The translations under genes and the position numbers were made by a program. This document shows positions 8,391 through 18,071 of a DNA stretch of 64,000 bases, in pieces. Below the pieces are notes generated by a model, which had not been told where the DNA came from, made no database searches, and saw only the letters and a program-made list of their open reading frames with translations. Each line of letters opens with the position of its first letter. The first letter of the stretch is position 1. The DNA is from Faecalicatena contorta (GTDB lineage Bacteria > Bacillota > Clostridia > Lachnospirales > Lachnospiraceae), in NCBI RefSeq assembly GCF_003149105.1, contig NZ_QGDS01000001.1, positions 387,334 to 451,333 of the forward strand, given 5' to 3'.

Positions 8391-8795
8391 ATGGTAAGAA
8401 GGGAACTTAGAGAGCATATTTTTAAGATGCTGTTTCAGATAGAGTTTATTGATATGGAAGATATACCGGAGCATCTGGTCCTTTATCTTGATTACCTTCA
8501 AAGTGCTACAGAGGAAGAGAAAGAGCATATAAAGAACAAGACACGGGCAGTGATAGAAAAAGTAACCGAGATTGACACAATTTTGAATGAGAAGACAACA
8601 GGCTGGAAAACTACCCGTATGAATAAGGTGGATTTAACAATTCTGCGCCTTGCTGTTTATGAAATGAAATGGGATGAAGATATTCCCATGGGCGTAGCTA
8701 TCAATGAGGCGGTAGAACTGTCAAAGCGGTTCAGCGGAGAGGAAGGCCCTTCTTTTGTCAATGGAGTACTTGCAAAGCTGACCGACAGTGATTAG
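8391..8795 (+). CDS. nusB: Transcription antitermination factor NusB
   Basis: 134 residues, normal for NusB, which with NusE binds boxA RNA in antitermination of rRNA operons. Conserved features are RRELREHIFKMLFQIEF at the N-terminus and the C-terminal block VAINEAVELSKRF...GPSFVNGVLAKL. Start ATG 8391 has AAAGGAG (8379-8385); the frame extends upstream to a GTG in the GC-rich repeat, which I reject. First gene of a conserved clostridial run nusB-xseA-xseB-ispA-dxs-tlyA-nadK-argR-recN. Confidence 0.96.
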   Translation: MVRRELREHIFKMLFQIEFIDMEDIPEHLVLYLDYLQSATEEEKEHIKNKTRAVIEKVTEIDTILNEKTTGWKTTRMNKVDLTILRLAVYEMKWDEDIPMGVAINEAVELSKRFSGEEGPSFVNGVLAKLTDSD

Positions 8796-8844
8796 CGAGG
8801 TTCTTACGAGCTTAGCGAAAAGAACTTCATTTTAGGAGGCTGCT

Positions 8845-10068
8845 ATGCGTAACGTCTATACGGTAAAGCAGGTAAATGCATATATTAAAAATATGTTTGC
8901 CCAGGACTTCATGCTGAATAGAATTTATGTAAAAGGCGAAGTTTCTAATTGCAAATATCATACTTCAGGACATATCTATTTCTCCTTAAAAGACGAGTCC
9001 GGCACGATTCCCTGTGTGATGTTTGCAGGGTCACGGTCAGGGCTTTCTTTTCGTATGCAGGAGGGACAGCAGGTGATTGCCCTTGGCTCAGTCAGTGTCT
9101 ATGAGAGAGACGGCAAATATCAGCTTTATGCCAAGGAAATCATACTGGACGGAGCCGGTCTTTTATATGAAAAATTTGAGATGCTGAAGCGGGAGCTGGA
9201 GGAGATGGGGATGTTTGCCCAGGAATACAAACTTCCTATTCCAAAGTATGTCAAAACAGTCGGCATCGTAACTGCGCCCACAGGGGCGGCAGTCCGGGAT
9301 ATTATCAATATCGCATCCAGAAGGAATCCTTATGTGCAGCTGATTCTGTATCCGGCCCTTGTACAGGGAGAAGGCGCAGCATCCAGCATTGTCCGTGGAA
9401 TTGAAACCCTGGAAAAGAAAGGTGTGGATGTGATGATTGTGGGGCGGGGCGGAGGCTCTATGGAAGATTTATGGGCATTCAACGAGGAAGCAGTAGCCCG
9501 GGCTATTTTCCATTGCCGTGTACCTGTGATATCTGCCGTAGGGCATGAGACAGACACGACCATTGCAGACTATGTTTCAGATTTACGGGCACCGACCCCG
9601 TCAGCGGCGGCGGAGCTGGCGGTTTATGAATACCTTGGGACAGCAGGACTTATGCGGGAATATGAAATCCGCCTGAGAAGAACCATAACACAGAGGATTT
9701 CCAAAGAGAGAATGAGAAGTGAACAGGCGGCGCTGAAACTAAGATTTGCACATCCCCGCCAGAAACTTATAGAGAAAAGACAGTACGCCGCAGATATGGA
9801 ACAGAAGCTGCGGATGCTGATGAAACGCAGCCTGGAGGAAAAAAAACACCAGTTTGCACTATATTTGGAGCAGATAAAAGGTCTTTCACCGTTAGAAAAG
9901 TTAAATCATGGTTATTCTTATATAGAAGGAGCAAAAGGAGAAAATATTAAATCTGTGAAACAGGTTTCTCCTGGAGACATAATACAGGCTTATGTGACGG
10001 ATGGATACATGGAGGCAGAAGTAAAAAGTATGACGGAGGTGAAGCCAGGTGGCAGAGCAGGAGAATAA
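8845..10068 (+). CDS. xseA: Exodeoxyribonuclease VII large subunit
   Basis: 407 residues. An N-terminal OB-fold (tRNA_anti-like, VKGEVSNCKYHTSGHIYFSLKD, residues about 27-48 in part) binds single-stranded DNA; the catalytic region carries IVGRGGGSMEDLWAFNEE and ISAVGHETDTTIADYVSD, both diagnostic. A long helical region ends with SPLEKLNHGYSY. Exo VII degrades single-stranded DNA from both ends together with XseB. TAGGAGG precedes the ATG, and the 3' end overlaps xseB by 20 bp. Confidence 0.97.
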   Translation: MRNVYTVKQVNAYIKNMFAQDFMLNRIYVKGEVSNCKYHTSGHIYFSLKDESGTIPCVMFAGSRSGLSFRMQEGQQVIALGSVSVYERDGKYQLYAKEIILDGAGLLYEKFEMLKRELEEMGMFAQEYKLPIPKYVKTVGIVTAPTGAAVRDIINIASRRNPYVQLILYPALVQGEGAASSIVRGIETLEKKGVDVMIVGRGGGSMEDLWAFNEEAVARAIFHCRVPVISAVGHETDTTIADYVSDLRAPTPSAAAELAVYEYLGTAGLMREYEIRLRRTITQRISKERMRSEQAALKLRFAHPRQKLIEKRQYAADMEQKLRMLMKRSLEEKKHQFALYLEQIKGLSPLEKLNHGYSYIEGAKGENIKSVKQVSPGDIIQAYVTDGYMEAEVKSMTEVKPGGRAGE

Positions 10069-10282
10069 AATGCAGAATGAGAATACCCCTTCTTTAGAAG
10101 AGTTGTTCGAAGGTCTGGAGGGCGTGATTTCCAGGCTGGAGAGAGAAGAAGTTACCCTGGAGGAATCCTTCCAACTCTATCAGAAAGGGATGAACCTATT
10201 AAAACAGTGTAATACAACGATAGATACTGTAGAAAAGAAAGTACAGATACTGGACGAGGATGGAGAGGCCCATGAATTTTAA
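10049..10282 (+). CDS. xseB: Exodeoxyribonuclease VII small subunit
   Basis: 77 residues from GTG 10049 with ACGGAGG (10033-10039) at good spacing; an ATG at 10070 with GCAGGAG is an alternative that would give 70 residues. The sequence SLEELFEGLEGVISRLE then LEESFQLYQKGMNLLKQC is the XseB coiled-coil pattern. Small partner of XseA, overlapping it by 20 bp and ispA by 11 bp, so the three are probably coupled. Confidence 0.95.
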   Translation: MAEQENKMQNENTPSLEELFEGLEGVISRLEREEVTLEESFQLYQKGMNLLKQCNTTIDTVEKKVQILDEDGEAHEF

Positions 10283-11162
10283 GGAAACATATCAAAGAAA
10301 AGTAGAAGCAATTGAAAATGTACTGCGTGCCTATCTTCCAAAGCCGGAAGGTTACCAGGCAGTCATTATGGAAGCTATGGAATACAGCCTGATGGCAGGG
10401 GGCAAACGTATCCGCCCTATGCTGATGCAGGAGACTTATGGACTCTTGGGCGGAAAGAGCCAGGTGATTGAGCCTTTTATGGCAGCTATAGAGATGATTC
10501 ATACCTATTCTTTGGTTCACGATGATCTGCCTGCTATGGATAATGATGATTACCGCAGGGGAAGAAAGACAACGCATATTGTGTACGGTGAAGATATGGG
10601 GATTCTGGCCGGTGACGCACTGCTTAACTGTGCTTTTGAAACGGCAGCAAAAGCTTTTGATATAGAGCCGGAGCAGAGCTGCCGGATAGGAAAGGCAATT
10701 CAGATTCTGTCGTCAAAGGCCGGCATTTATGGAATGATTGGCGGACAGGTGGTAGATGTGAAGTCTGCCGGGGAGGTCATATCCGGGGAAAAACTGGATT
10801 TCATTTACAAACTGAAAACAGGTGCCCTGATTGAGGCATCTATGATGATTGGGGCAATTCTTGCAGGTGCAGATGCAAAACAGGTAGACGCAGTAGAAGC
10901 AATTGCAGGAAAGATAGGTCTGGCTTTCCAGATTCAGGATGATATCCTTGATGTAACAAGCACCGAGGAAGTTCTGGGAAAACCAATACACAGCGACGAA
11001 AAAAATGAAAAGACCACCTATGTCACCTGGAAGGGGCTTGAAGAAGCAAAGGCACTGGTTGAGAAAATTTCTCATGAGGCAGTACAGCTTCTTATGAGTC
11101 TGAAGCCGAAGGACGAATATCTTCCCCAATTATTGGAATCACTGATAGATAGAGACAAATAG
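10272..11162 (+). CDS. ispA: Farnesyl/geranyl diphosphate synthase
   Basis: 296 residues. Class I trans-prenyltransferase that condenses IPP with allylic diphosphates. The first Asp-rich motif is DDLPAMDNDD starting at D84 and the second is DDILD starting at D223; GGKRIRPML and KTGALIEASMMIGAILAGA are also typical of the FPP synthase subgroup. ATG 10272 is preferred over 10260 because GGAGAGG (10262-10268) lies just ahead. It sits beside dxs, which supplies the isoprenoid precursors through the MEP pathway. Confidence 0.93.
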   Translation: MNFKETYQRKVEAIENVLRAYLPKPEGYQAVIMEAMEYSLMAGGKRIRPMLMQETYGLLGGKSQVIEPFMAAIEMIHTYSLVHDDLPAMDNDDYRRGRKTTHIVYGEDMGILAGDALLNCAFETAAKAFDIEPEQSCRIGKAIQILSSKAGIYGMIGGQVVDVKSAGEVISGEKLDFIYKLKTGALIEASMMIGAILAGADAKQVDAVEAIAGKIGLAFQIQDDILDVTSTEEVLGKPIHSDEKNEKTTYVTWKGLEEAKALVEKISHEAVQLLMSLKPKDEYLPQLLESLIDRDK

Positions 11163-11174
11163 GGAGGTCTCCTT

Positions 11175-13055
11175 ATGATATTAGAAAAAATTCAAAAGGA
11201 AAATGATATAAAAGAGCTGAATCCGGAAGAACTGGAAATTTTATCAAAAGAAATTCGGGAATTTTTGGTTGAAAAAATCAGTAAAACTGGAGGACATCTG
11301 GCCTCAAATCTGGGTGTGGTAGAACTTACCATGGCATTACACCTTGTCTTTTCTCTGCCGGAAGATAAGCTGATCTGGGACGTAGGACATCAGGCTTACA
11401 CCCACAAGCTTTTAACAGGCAGGCAGGCGGGGTTTGATGACCTGCGCAAATACGGAGGTATGAGCGGGTTCCCGAAAAGAAAAGAAAGTGACTGTGATGC
11501 CTTTGATACGGGGCACAGTTCCACTTCTATTTCCGCCGGAATGGGGTATGTGGCTGCCAGGGATATTCTTGGAGAGTCCCATTCTGTTGTTTCTGTCATC
11601 GGTGACGGGGCCATGACAGGCGGTATGGCGTACGAGGCTTTGAACAATGCTGCCCGGCTGAAAAGTAATTTTATTATTGTTCTGAATGACAATAATATGT
11701 CCATCTCTGAAAATGTGGGAGGAATGTCCCAGTATTTGAATGGTCTGCGTACAGCTCAGGCCTACACCGGGTTGAAAAGAGGAGTGGAAGATACCCTTTT
11801 AAAGATACCTGTACAGGGGGAAAAAATCTTACACCAAATGAAAAAAACCAAAAGCGGTATCAAACAACTTGTTGTTCCGGGCATGTTTTTTGAGGATATG
11901 GGAATCACCTACCTTGGTCCCGTAGACGGTCATGATGTAAGAAAGCTTTGCAAGATTCTTAATGAGGCAAAGAGAGTGAACCATGCGGTTCTCGTCCATG
12001 TTCTGACAAAAAAAGGGAAAGGCTATAAGCCTGCGGAGGAAAACCCCTCCCGTTTTCATGGAACCGGACCCTTTAAAGTAGAGACAGGAGAATCAAAAGG
12101 TACCGCTCAAAAGGACAGCTATACAGATGTGTTTTCTAAAGTACTCTGCGACGCTGCCCGGCAGGATAATAAGATCACTGCAATTACGGCTGCCATGGCA
12201 GACGGCACAGGACTTTCACGTTTTCAGAAATATTTTCCGGAACGTTTTTTTGACGTGGGAATTGCAGAGGAACATGCACTGACCTTTGCTGCCGGTCTTG
12301 CCGCAGGGGGCATGAAACCGGTTGTTGCACTGTATTCTTCCTTTTTGCAACGCGCATATGACCAGGCAATTCATGATATTTGTCTGCAAAAGCTGCCGGT
12401 TGTTCTGGCAGTGGACCGGGGAGGTCTGGTAGGAAGTGATGGCGAGACGCATCAGGGCTTGTTTGACCTGTCCTTTTTGTCCACGATCCCGAATATGACC
12501 GTTATGTCACCAAAGAACCGCTGGGAGATGGCAGACATGGTGAGATTTGCCGTGGATTTTGAATATCCTATTGCGCTGAGATATCCCAGAGGAGATGCTT
12601 ATGAAGGTCTGAAGGAATTCCGCACTCCTATTGCATATGGAAAAAGTGAAGTTCTCTATGAAGAGGAGGATATTGTGATTTTCTTTGCTGGACATATGGC
12701 TGCCCTGGCAGAGGAAGTACGTACAGAGCTGAAAGACATCGGCTACAGCTGCAGTCTGGTCAACGCCCGTTTTATAAAACCTCTGGATACAGAAATACTG
12801 GAAAAAATGGTCCGGGATCACACACTTTTTGTGACGATAGAAGAAAATGTTCTGACCGGCGGTTATGGGGAGCAGGTGCTTACATACATGTCCCGTGCCT
12901 ACCTGGATGCTCATGTGCTCAATATTGGAATTCCAGATGATTATATAGAGCATGGCAGTGTAGATGTGCTGCGCTGTGAGGTCGGGCTGGACTGTAAAAC
13001 AGTTACGAAAAGAATTATTACGGAGTATATAACAATAAGGAACAGGAAAGCGTAG
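11175..13055 (+). CDS. dxs: 1-deoxy-D-xylulose-5-phosphate synthase
   Basis: 626 residues. Thiamine-diphosphate enzyme making DXP from pyruvate and glyceraldehyde 3-phosphate, the first step of the MEP isoprenoid pathway. Visible are the N-terminal SKTGGHLASNLGVVELT, WDVGHQAYTHKLLTGR, the TPP-binding GDGAMTGGMAYEALNNA, the transketolase pyrimidine domain with GIAEEHALTFAAGLAAGG, and DRGGLVGSDGETHQG. The C-terminal transketolase domain ends at about residue 615. GGGAGG (11161-11166) is the ribosome site. Operon with ispA. Confidence 0.97.
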   Translation: MILEKIQKENDIKELNPEELEILSKEIREFLVEKISKTGGHLASNLGVVELTMALHLVFSLPEDKLIWDVGHQAYTHKLLTGRQAGFDDLRKYGGMSGFPKRKESDCDAFDTGHSSTSISAGMGYVAARDILGESHSVVSVIGDGAMTGGMAYEALNNAARLKSNFIIVLNDNNMSISENVGGMSQYLNGLRTAQAYTGLKRGVEDTLLKIPVQGEKILHQMKKTKSGIKQLVVPGMFFEDMGITYLGPVDGHDVRKLCKILNEAKRVNHAVLVHVLTKKGKGYKPAEENPSRFHGTGPFKVETGESKGTAQKDSYTDVFSKVLCDAARQDNKITAITAAMADGTGLSRFQKYFPERFFDVGIAEEHALTFAAGLAAGGMKPVVALYSSFLQRAYDQAIHDICLQKLPVVLAVDRGGLVGSDGETHQGLFDLSFLSTIPNMTVMSPKNRWEMADMVRFAVDFEYPIALRYPRGDAYEGLKEFRTPIAYGKSEVLYEEEDIVIFFAGHMAALAEEVRTELKDIGYSCSLVNARFIKPLDTEILEKMVRDHTLFVTIEENVLTGGYGEQVLTYMSRAYLDAHVLNIGIPDDYIEHGSVDVLRCEVGLDCKTVTKRIITEYITIRNRKA

Positions 13056-13068
13056 GATAAAGAACAGG

Positions 13069-13872
13069 ATGAAGGAAAGACTAGACATACTGCTGGTAAA
13101 ACGCGGTTTGGCAGAATCCAGGGAAAAGGCGAAGGCGGTTATCATGTCCGGAAATGTTTTTGTAGAAGGACAGCGGGAAGATAAGGCCGGATCTGCATTT
13201 TCCCAGGATGTACAAATCGAAATAAAAGGAAACCTATTGCCTTATGTGAGCAGGGGCGGCCTGAAGCTGGAAAAGGCCCTCGCCAGATTTGACGTTAATG
13301 TGAAGGACAAGGTATGTACGGATGTGGGATCCTCCACAGGAGGATTTACCGACTGTATGCTGCAAAACGGTGCCTTAAAGGTATTTGCCATAGATGTAGG
13401 CAGAGGACAGCTTGACTGGAAACTGAGGCAGGATAGCCGTGTAGTATGCATGGAAAAAACCAATATCCGTTATGTTACCCCTGAGGATATCGGGGAGCCC
13501 GTGGATTTTTCCTCCATAGACGTTTCTTTTATTTCCCTGACGAAAGTGCTGGAGCCTATCCGCAACTATCTGAAAGAGAGTGGAGAGATTGTAGCTCTGA
13601 TTAAGCCGCAATTCGAGGCAGGCAGAGAAAAGGTGGGGAAAAAAGGCGTAGTCCGGGAGAAGAGCACCCACCATGAGGTAATAGAAAAGGTAGCGGTGTA
13701 TGCAAATTCTATCGGATTTGAAGTGAAAAATATTGACTTTTCTCCAATTAAGGGGCCGGAGGGCAATATTGAATATCTGATACATCTAAAGAAATGCAGC
13801 ACAGATGCGCCTGAAATAGAAATTGACTTAAAAACAGTGGTAGAGGAAGCATTTGAAACATTGACGAAGTAA
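13069..13872 (+). CDS. tlyA: TlyA-family rRNA 2'-O-methyltransferase
   Basis: 267 residues. N-terminal S4 RNA-binding domain (RLDILLVKRGLAESREKAKAVI region, residues 2-60) and an FtsJ-type methyltransferase domain with the SAM motif DVGSSTGGFTDCMLQNGA near residues 85-102 and IDVSFISLT. The family (Mycobacterium TlyA, Bacillus YqxC) methylates rRNA ribose; some members are called hemolysin A, an old name. The exact target nucleotide cannot be read here. It starts 13 bp after dxs. Confidence 0.92.
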   Translation: MKERLDILLVKRGLAESREKAKAVIMSGNVFVEGQREDKAGSAFSQDVQIEIKGNLLPYVSRGGLKLEKALARFDVNVKDKVCTDVGSSTGGFTDCMLQNGALKVFAIDVGRGQLDWKLRQDSRVVCMEKTNIRYVTPEDIGEPVDFSSIDVSFISLTKVLEPIRNYLKESGEIVALIKPQFEAGREKVGKKGVVREKSTHHEVIEKVAVYANSIGFEVKNIDFSPIKGPEGNIEYLIHLKKCSTDAPEIEIDLKTVVEEAFETLTK

Positions 13873-13879
13873 GAGGAAT

Positions 13880-14716
13880 ATGATGGATAATTTTTACATT
13901 ATAACAAATAAACTGAAAGATGCTGACTTTTGCATCACAAATGAAATCCTGGAATATATCAGGCAAAACGGCAAAACAGGTATTCTGTCCCAAAAAGATG
14001 AAGAAGGAAATATCATAGCGGGGACGATTCCTGAAGGAATGGACTGTGCACTGGTACTGGGAGGTGACGGAACCTTCATCCGCTCGGCAAGGGAGCTGGA
14101 GGGCTACAATGTTCCGCTGCTTGGCGTTAACCTGGGTACACTGGGGTATCTGACAGAAGTGGAGGTGCAGGATTTCCGCAGCGCTCTGGATACATTATTT
14201 CATTCCAGGCCCGTCATTGAAGAACGGATGATGATGCGCGGCAAGGTGCAGTATATGGGGGAACATGTAGCACTAAATGACATTGTGGTTACCCGGGAAG
14301 GATCCCTTCGCGTCATACACTTTAATATCTACGTCAACGGGGAGCTGCTGAACAGTTATGAAGCTGACGGAGTGATTATCTCTACGCCTACAGGAACGAC
14401 AGGATATAACCTTTCGGCAGGAGGCCCCATTGTGGAGCCTACGGCAAGCATGTTTGTTATAACGCCTATCTGCCCTCATGCACTGAATACAAGCAGTATC
14501 GTATTGTCATCGGAAGATACCATCGAAGTGGAAATCGGGAAGGGGCGGTACGGCAGAGTGGAGCATGCTTCTGTTACCTTTGATGGTACTAACACAATTC
14601 CTCTCGTAACGGGAAATAGAGTTTTTATAAAAAAAGCGTCAGAAACAACAAAGTTAGTCAAGCTCAGTAAAGAAAGCTTTATGAAAACATTGCGCAAAAA
14701 AATGAAAGGAAACTAG
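13880..14716 (+). CDS. nadK: NAD kinase
   Basis: 278 residues. NadK phosphorylates NAD to NADP. The GGDGT motif occurs as LVLGGDGTFIRSAREL (around residues 57-72), with GVNLGTLGYLTEVE and the Gly-rich STPTGTTGYNLSAGGPIVEP that binds NAD. Two ATGs are adjacent (13880, 13883); the second is slightly better spaced from AAGAGGA (13871-13877). Placement between tlyA and argR is the usual clostridial arrangement. Confidence 0.95.
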   Translation: MMDNFYIITNKLKDADFCITNEILEYIRQNGKTGILSQKDEEGNIIAGTIPEGMDCALVLGGDGTFIRSARELEGYNVPLLGVNLGTLGYLTEVEVQDFRSALDTLFHSRPVIEERMMMRGKVQYMGEHVALNDIVVTREGSLRVIHFNIYVNGELLNSYEADGVIISTPTGTTGYNLSAGGPIVEPTASMFVITPICPHALNTSSIVLSSEDTIEVEIGKGRYGRVEHASVTFDGTNTIPLVTGNRVFIKKASETTKLVKLSKESFMKTLRKKMKGN

Positions 14717-14720
14717 AATC

Positions 14721-15179
14721 ATGAAAGTCAGTCGCCATGCAAAAATCATTGAACTAATCAGCCAGAATAATATTGAAACGCAGGAGGAGCTGGCGGAACG
14801 TTTAAAGCATGCCGGGTTTAAAGTGACTCAGGCAACGGTTTCCAGGGATATCAGGGATTTGAAGCTTACAAAGGTATCTGTGGATGGCAGTAAGCAGAAG
14901 TATGTAATCCTGAAGCCAAAAGAGGATGGGATGAGTGAAAAGTATATTCGTGTGCTGAGGGATGGCTATGTTTCTATGGATATGGCACAGAATATCCTTG
15001 TAATTAAGACTGTATCCGGTATGGCAATGGCAGTGGCTGCCGCAGTGGACGCTATGAAATGGAAAGAAGTGGTGGGATGTATTGCAGGAGATGACACGAT
15101 TATGTGTGCAATCCGCAGTGCAGAAGAAACCGTAGCTGTCATGGACAAGATTCGGAAGATTGTGTCAAAAGGGAATTAG
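14721..15179 (+). CDS. argR: Arginine repressor ArgR
   Basis: 152 residues, standard for ArgR/AhrC. Winged-helix DNA-binding domain at the N-terminus (ETQEELAERLKHAGF and TQATVSRDIRDLKL, residues about 17-50) and a C-terminal hexamerisation and arginine-binding domain with CIAGDDTIMCAIRS. It represses arginine biosynthesis when arginine is plentiful. It lies 4 bp after nadK and 9 bp before recN, a conserved neighbourhood; no arginine genes are in the window. Confidence 0.95.
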   Translation: MKVSRHAKIIELISQNNIETQEELAERLKHAGFKVTQATVSRDIRDLKLTKVSVDGSKQKYVILKPKEDGMSEKYIRVLRDGYVSMDMAQNILVIKTVSGMAMAVAAAVDAMKWKEVVGCIAGDDTIMCAIRSAEETVAVMDKIRKIVSKGN

Positions 15180-15188
15180 GGAAAATAT

Positions 15189-16865
15189 ATGTTACAATAT
15201 CTGCACGTAAAAAACTTAGCATTAATTGATGAAATTGAAGTAGAATTCCAGCCGGGACTCAATATTCTGACTGGAGAAACAGGAGCCGGGAAATCCATTA
15301 TTCTGGGCTCTGTAAATCTTGCCCTGGGGGGCAGATACAATGCCGATATGTTGAGGCAGGGTGCCGGATTCGGACTTGTGGAGCTGGCATTTTCAGTAGA
15401 GGATGAGGCTGTCAGAAGGCAATTGGAAACACTGGATATTTTTCCGGAGGATGGAATGCTTGTGCTGACCAGGAAGCTAATGGAAGGCCGCAGTATCAGC
15501 AAGATTAATGGTGAAACAGTTAATATGGGGATTCTCAAGGATGTGGCCAGCCTTTTAATTGATATTCACGGCCAGCATGAACATCAGGCCCTCCTCCATA
15601 AGAAAAACCATCTGGCCCTTTTGGATACATATGCCCGGGACGAAGTAGGAGCTTTGAAAGCTTCCGTTTCTTCGGCATTCCGGAAATTTCAAAAGTGCAG
15701 ACGGACACTGGAAGAGTCAGGTCTGGACGAGGAGCACAGGAGGAAAGAAATCTCACTTGCTGAATTCGAAATCCGCGAAATAGAAGAGGCTGAGCTGCAG
15801 GATGGGGAAGACGAGGAACTGGACACCCTATATCAGCGTATGACAAAAAGCAGACGTTTCACAGAAAGCATCGCAGAAACATACAGATATACAAGCGAGA
15901 GTGCCCAGGGGAATGCCAGTGACTTTCTAAGCCGTGCTATCCGCTGCTTTCAGAGTGTTGAAGACTGTGACGAGCAGGGGGCAGCCCTGTATCAGCAGCT
16001 TGTAGAGATTGACAGCCTTTTGAATGACTTTAACCGGGAGCTGTCGGAATATGAAAAAAGTTTTGAATTTTCTGAGGAAGAGTATTATGAGACAGAAAAC
16101 CGCCTGAACTTATTAAATTATTTAAAGGCAAAATATGGAAATAATGTAAATGAAATCAAAGAATATTGCAGCGCCAAAAAAGAAAGACTAAATGAACTGA
16201 AAGATTATGAAAACTATATTGCAGAACTAGAAAAAAAATATGCAGACAGTGAAAAGGAATTGAAAAAATATTCAGATGCACTGACAAAAGCGAGAAAAAA
16301 AGCCGCACAAATCTTTGTGAAAGAGATTAAACAAGGATTAAATGATTTAAATTTTCTTGAGGTAGAGTTTGAAATGAAAATCAGCAGGCTGGATGTCTAT
16401 TCTTCAAATGGAGTAGATGAAGGTGAGTTCTATATGTCTACGAATCCAGGTGAAACTGTAAAGCCATTAGGCAATGTAGCATCTGGCGGCGAGCTTTCCA
16501 GGATTATGCTTGCAGTCAAATCTGTACTGGCTGATAAAGAGGACACGCCTACTTTAATTTTTGATGAAATAGATACGGGAATCAGCGGTATTACCGCCGG
16601 CAGAGTTGGAGAGAAAATGCGTGTGATAGGCAGAAGCAGGCAAGTTATATGTATTACCCATCTTCCCCAAATAGCAGCTATGGCCGATGCCCATTATCTG
16701 ATTCGTAAAGAATCAAAATCAAATATAACAAAAACAGAAATCTTCTGCCTGGAAGAACAAGACTCGGTTCAAGAGATAGCAAGACTGCTTGGTGGAGCGA
16801 ACATAACCAGTAAAATTTTGGAGAGCGCTGCCGAAATGAAAGAAATGGCAAAGAGTGAAATATAA
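15189..16865 (+). CDS. recN: DNA repair protein RecN
   Basis: 558 residues, SMC-like ATPase of double-strand-break repair. Walker A GETGAGKS is at residues 29-36; long coiled coils occupy the middle (about 155-370); the ABC signature ASGGELSRIMLAVK and Walker B TLIFDEIDTGISG are in the C-terminal head, followed by the QVICITHLPQIAAMAD block. Last gene of the nusB run, closed by the terminator at 16904-16931, and followed by spoIVB and spo0A as in most Clostridia and Bacilli. Confidence 0.97.
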   Translation: MLQYLHVKNLALIDEIEVEFQPGLNILTGETGAGKSIILGSVNLALGGRYNADMLRQGAGFGLVELAFSVEDEAVRRQLETLDIFPEDGMLVLTRKLMEGRSISKINGETVNMGILKDVASLLIDIHGQHEHQALLHKKNHLALLDTYARDEVGALKASVSSAFRKFQKCRRTLEESGLDEEHRRKEISLAEFEIREIEEAELQDGEDEELDTLYQRMTKSRRFTESIAETYRYTSESAQGNASDFLSRAIRCFQSVEDCDEQGAALYQQLVEIDSLLNDFNRELSEYEKSFEFSEEEYYETENRLNLLNYLKAKYGNNVNEIKEYCSAKKERLNELKDYENYIAELEKKYADSEKELKKYSDALTKARKKAAQIFVKEIKQGLNDLNFLEVEFEMKISRLDVYSSNGVDEGEFYMSTNPGETVKPLGNVASGGELSRIMLAVKSVLADKEDTPTLIFDEIDTGISGITAGRVGEKMRVIGRSRQVICITHLPQIAAMADAHYLIRKESKSNITKTEIFCLEEQDSVQEIARLLGGANITSKILESAAEMKEMAKSEI

Positions 16866-16903
16866 TACTAGTGTGAAACAGACTACATGCACACATACTA
16901 AAA

Positions 16904-16931
16904 CAGATACCGAATTGGTATCTGTTTTTTT
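16904..16931 (+). terminator. Intrinsic terminator after recN
   Basis: CAGATACC (16904-16911), loop GAATT, GGTATCTG (16917-16924), then seven T. Perfect 8-bp stem. Confidence 0.93.
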
Positions 16932-16965
16932 GTCTTTATAAAAAATAAAGAAAGGATGTGGGTGC

Positions 16966-18027
16966 ATGAGACACTGGCAGAATAAAATGCTCGTTCTGTT
17001 TTCTGCTGCTTTTTTATCTGCTGCAGCTTATTTCGGGTGGATTGCCGCAGATGCCATGGACCAGAAGACGGAAGTCAGTACTGAGGCTATCAGCAGCGAC
17101 ACTGTTCTGGTTGGCGGTATGCCTGTGGGTATTTATATGGAAACTGACGGAGTCATGGTTCTGGACACAGAACATATTAAAGGAGTAGACGGGGTAGAGT
17201 ACGAACCTGCGGGCCACCTTGTAAAATCAGGTGATTATATTACCGGGCTAAATGGATCAGCGATTGAAAATAAAAAAGAACTGATAAATGCTTTAAAGAA
17301 ATTAAATGAAAAGGAGGTTATTCTTCAGCTTAGAAGAAACGAGGAAATTCTGGATGTTAAAATCAAACCAGTGGAATCCGGACCTAATGAGTATAAATTA
17401 GGAATCTGGGTGAGAGATAATATACAAGGACTGGGAACGATTACATTTCTGACGGGAAACAGTGAATTTGGAGCTCTGGGACATGGGATACATGATACCG
17501 ATACCAATGTATTACTCTCCATTGCCGACGGCACTTTATATAAAACCAGCATCCACTCCATAAAAAAAGGTGAAAATGGGATTCCGGGGAGCATGGAAGG
17601 AATTATTGTGTATAATGGGTATAATGAACTTGGTACAATTGAAAAAAACACAGATGCGGGGATTTATGGAAAAGTAGAAAAAATCGACGACTTGTTTACA
17701 GAACAGCTTCCTGTTGAGGTTGCTTCTGTAGATGAAATAGAAATCGGTGACGCGACGATACGTTGCTTCATTGATAATGAGGTTCAGGAATATAATATTC
17801 GAGTGACAGATATCGACTATTCCGGACAAGAAGTGAACAAAGGTCTGGTCATTCAGGTTACAGACCCCGCACTTCTTGAGAAAACAGGCGGAATTATACA
17901 GGGAATGAGCGGCAGCCCCATTTTGCAGAATGGAAAATTGATAGGTGCAGTAACTCATGTGTTTGTACAGGATTCCACAAAAGGCTACGGTATTTTTATA
18001 GAAAATATGCTGAGAAATGTTGCGTGA
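16966..18027 (+). CDS. spoIVB: SpoIVB serine peptidase (S55 family)
   Basis: 353 residues. N-terminal membrane anchor (MLVLFSAAFLSAAAYFGW), a PDZ domain (about residues 85-125: AGHLVKSGDYITGLNG), and the S55 peptidase domain. The His lies in GALGHGIHDTDT and the catalytic Ser in QGMSGSPILQNGK near the C-terminus. SpoIVB is made in the forespore, secreted across the inner membrane and signals to SpoIVFA/BofA for pro-sigma-K processing. GAAAGGATG (16951-16959) is the ribosome site. Upstream of spo0A, the conserved order. Confidence 0.96.
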   Translation: MRHWQNKMLVLFSAAFLSAAAYFGWIAADAMDQKTEVSTEAISSDTVLVGGMPVGIYMETDGVMVLDTEHIKGVDGVEYEPAGHLVKSGDYITGLNGSAIENKKELINALKKLNEKEVILQLRRNEEILDVKIKPVESGPNEYKLGIWVRDNIQGLGTITFLTGNSEFGALGHGIHDTDTNVLLSIADGTLYKTSIHSIKKGENGIPGSMEGIIVYNGYNELGTIEKNTDAGIYGKVEKIDDLFTEQLPVEVASVDEIEIGDATIRCFIDNEVQEYNIRVTDIDYSGQEVNKGLVIQVTDPALLEKTGGIIQGMSGSPILQNGKLIGAVTHVFVQDSTKGYGIFIENMLRNVA

Positions 18028-18045
18028 CAGCCTTGTGACGTTGTT

Positions 18046-18052
18046 TGTCGAA
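18046..18052 (+). promoter_or_regulatory. 0A box upstream of spo0A
   Basis: TGTCGAA at 18046-18052 is an exact match to the Spo0A recognition heptamer. It lies 20 bp upstream of the -35 of the spo0A promoter, suggesting autoregulation. Confidence 0.65.
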
Positions 18053-18071
18053 TTAATGAAACAAATTACCC

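Noticed and set aside
16871..16898. Sigma-G-type promoter for spoIVB (TGAAAC ... CATACTA)
   Set aside because: It lies before the recN terminator (16904-16931), so a transcript from it would end before spoIVB; the -35 match is also poor.
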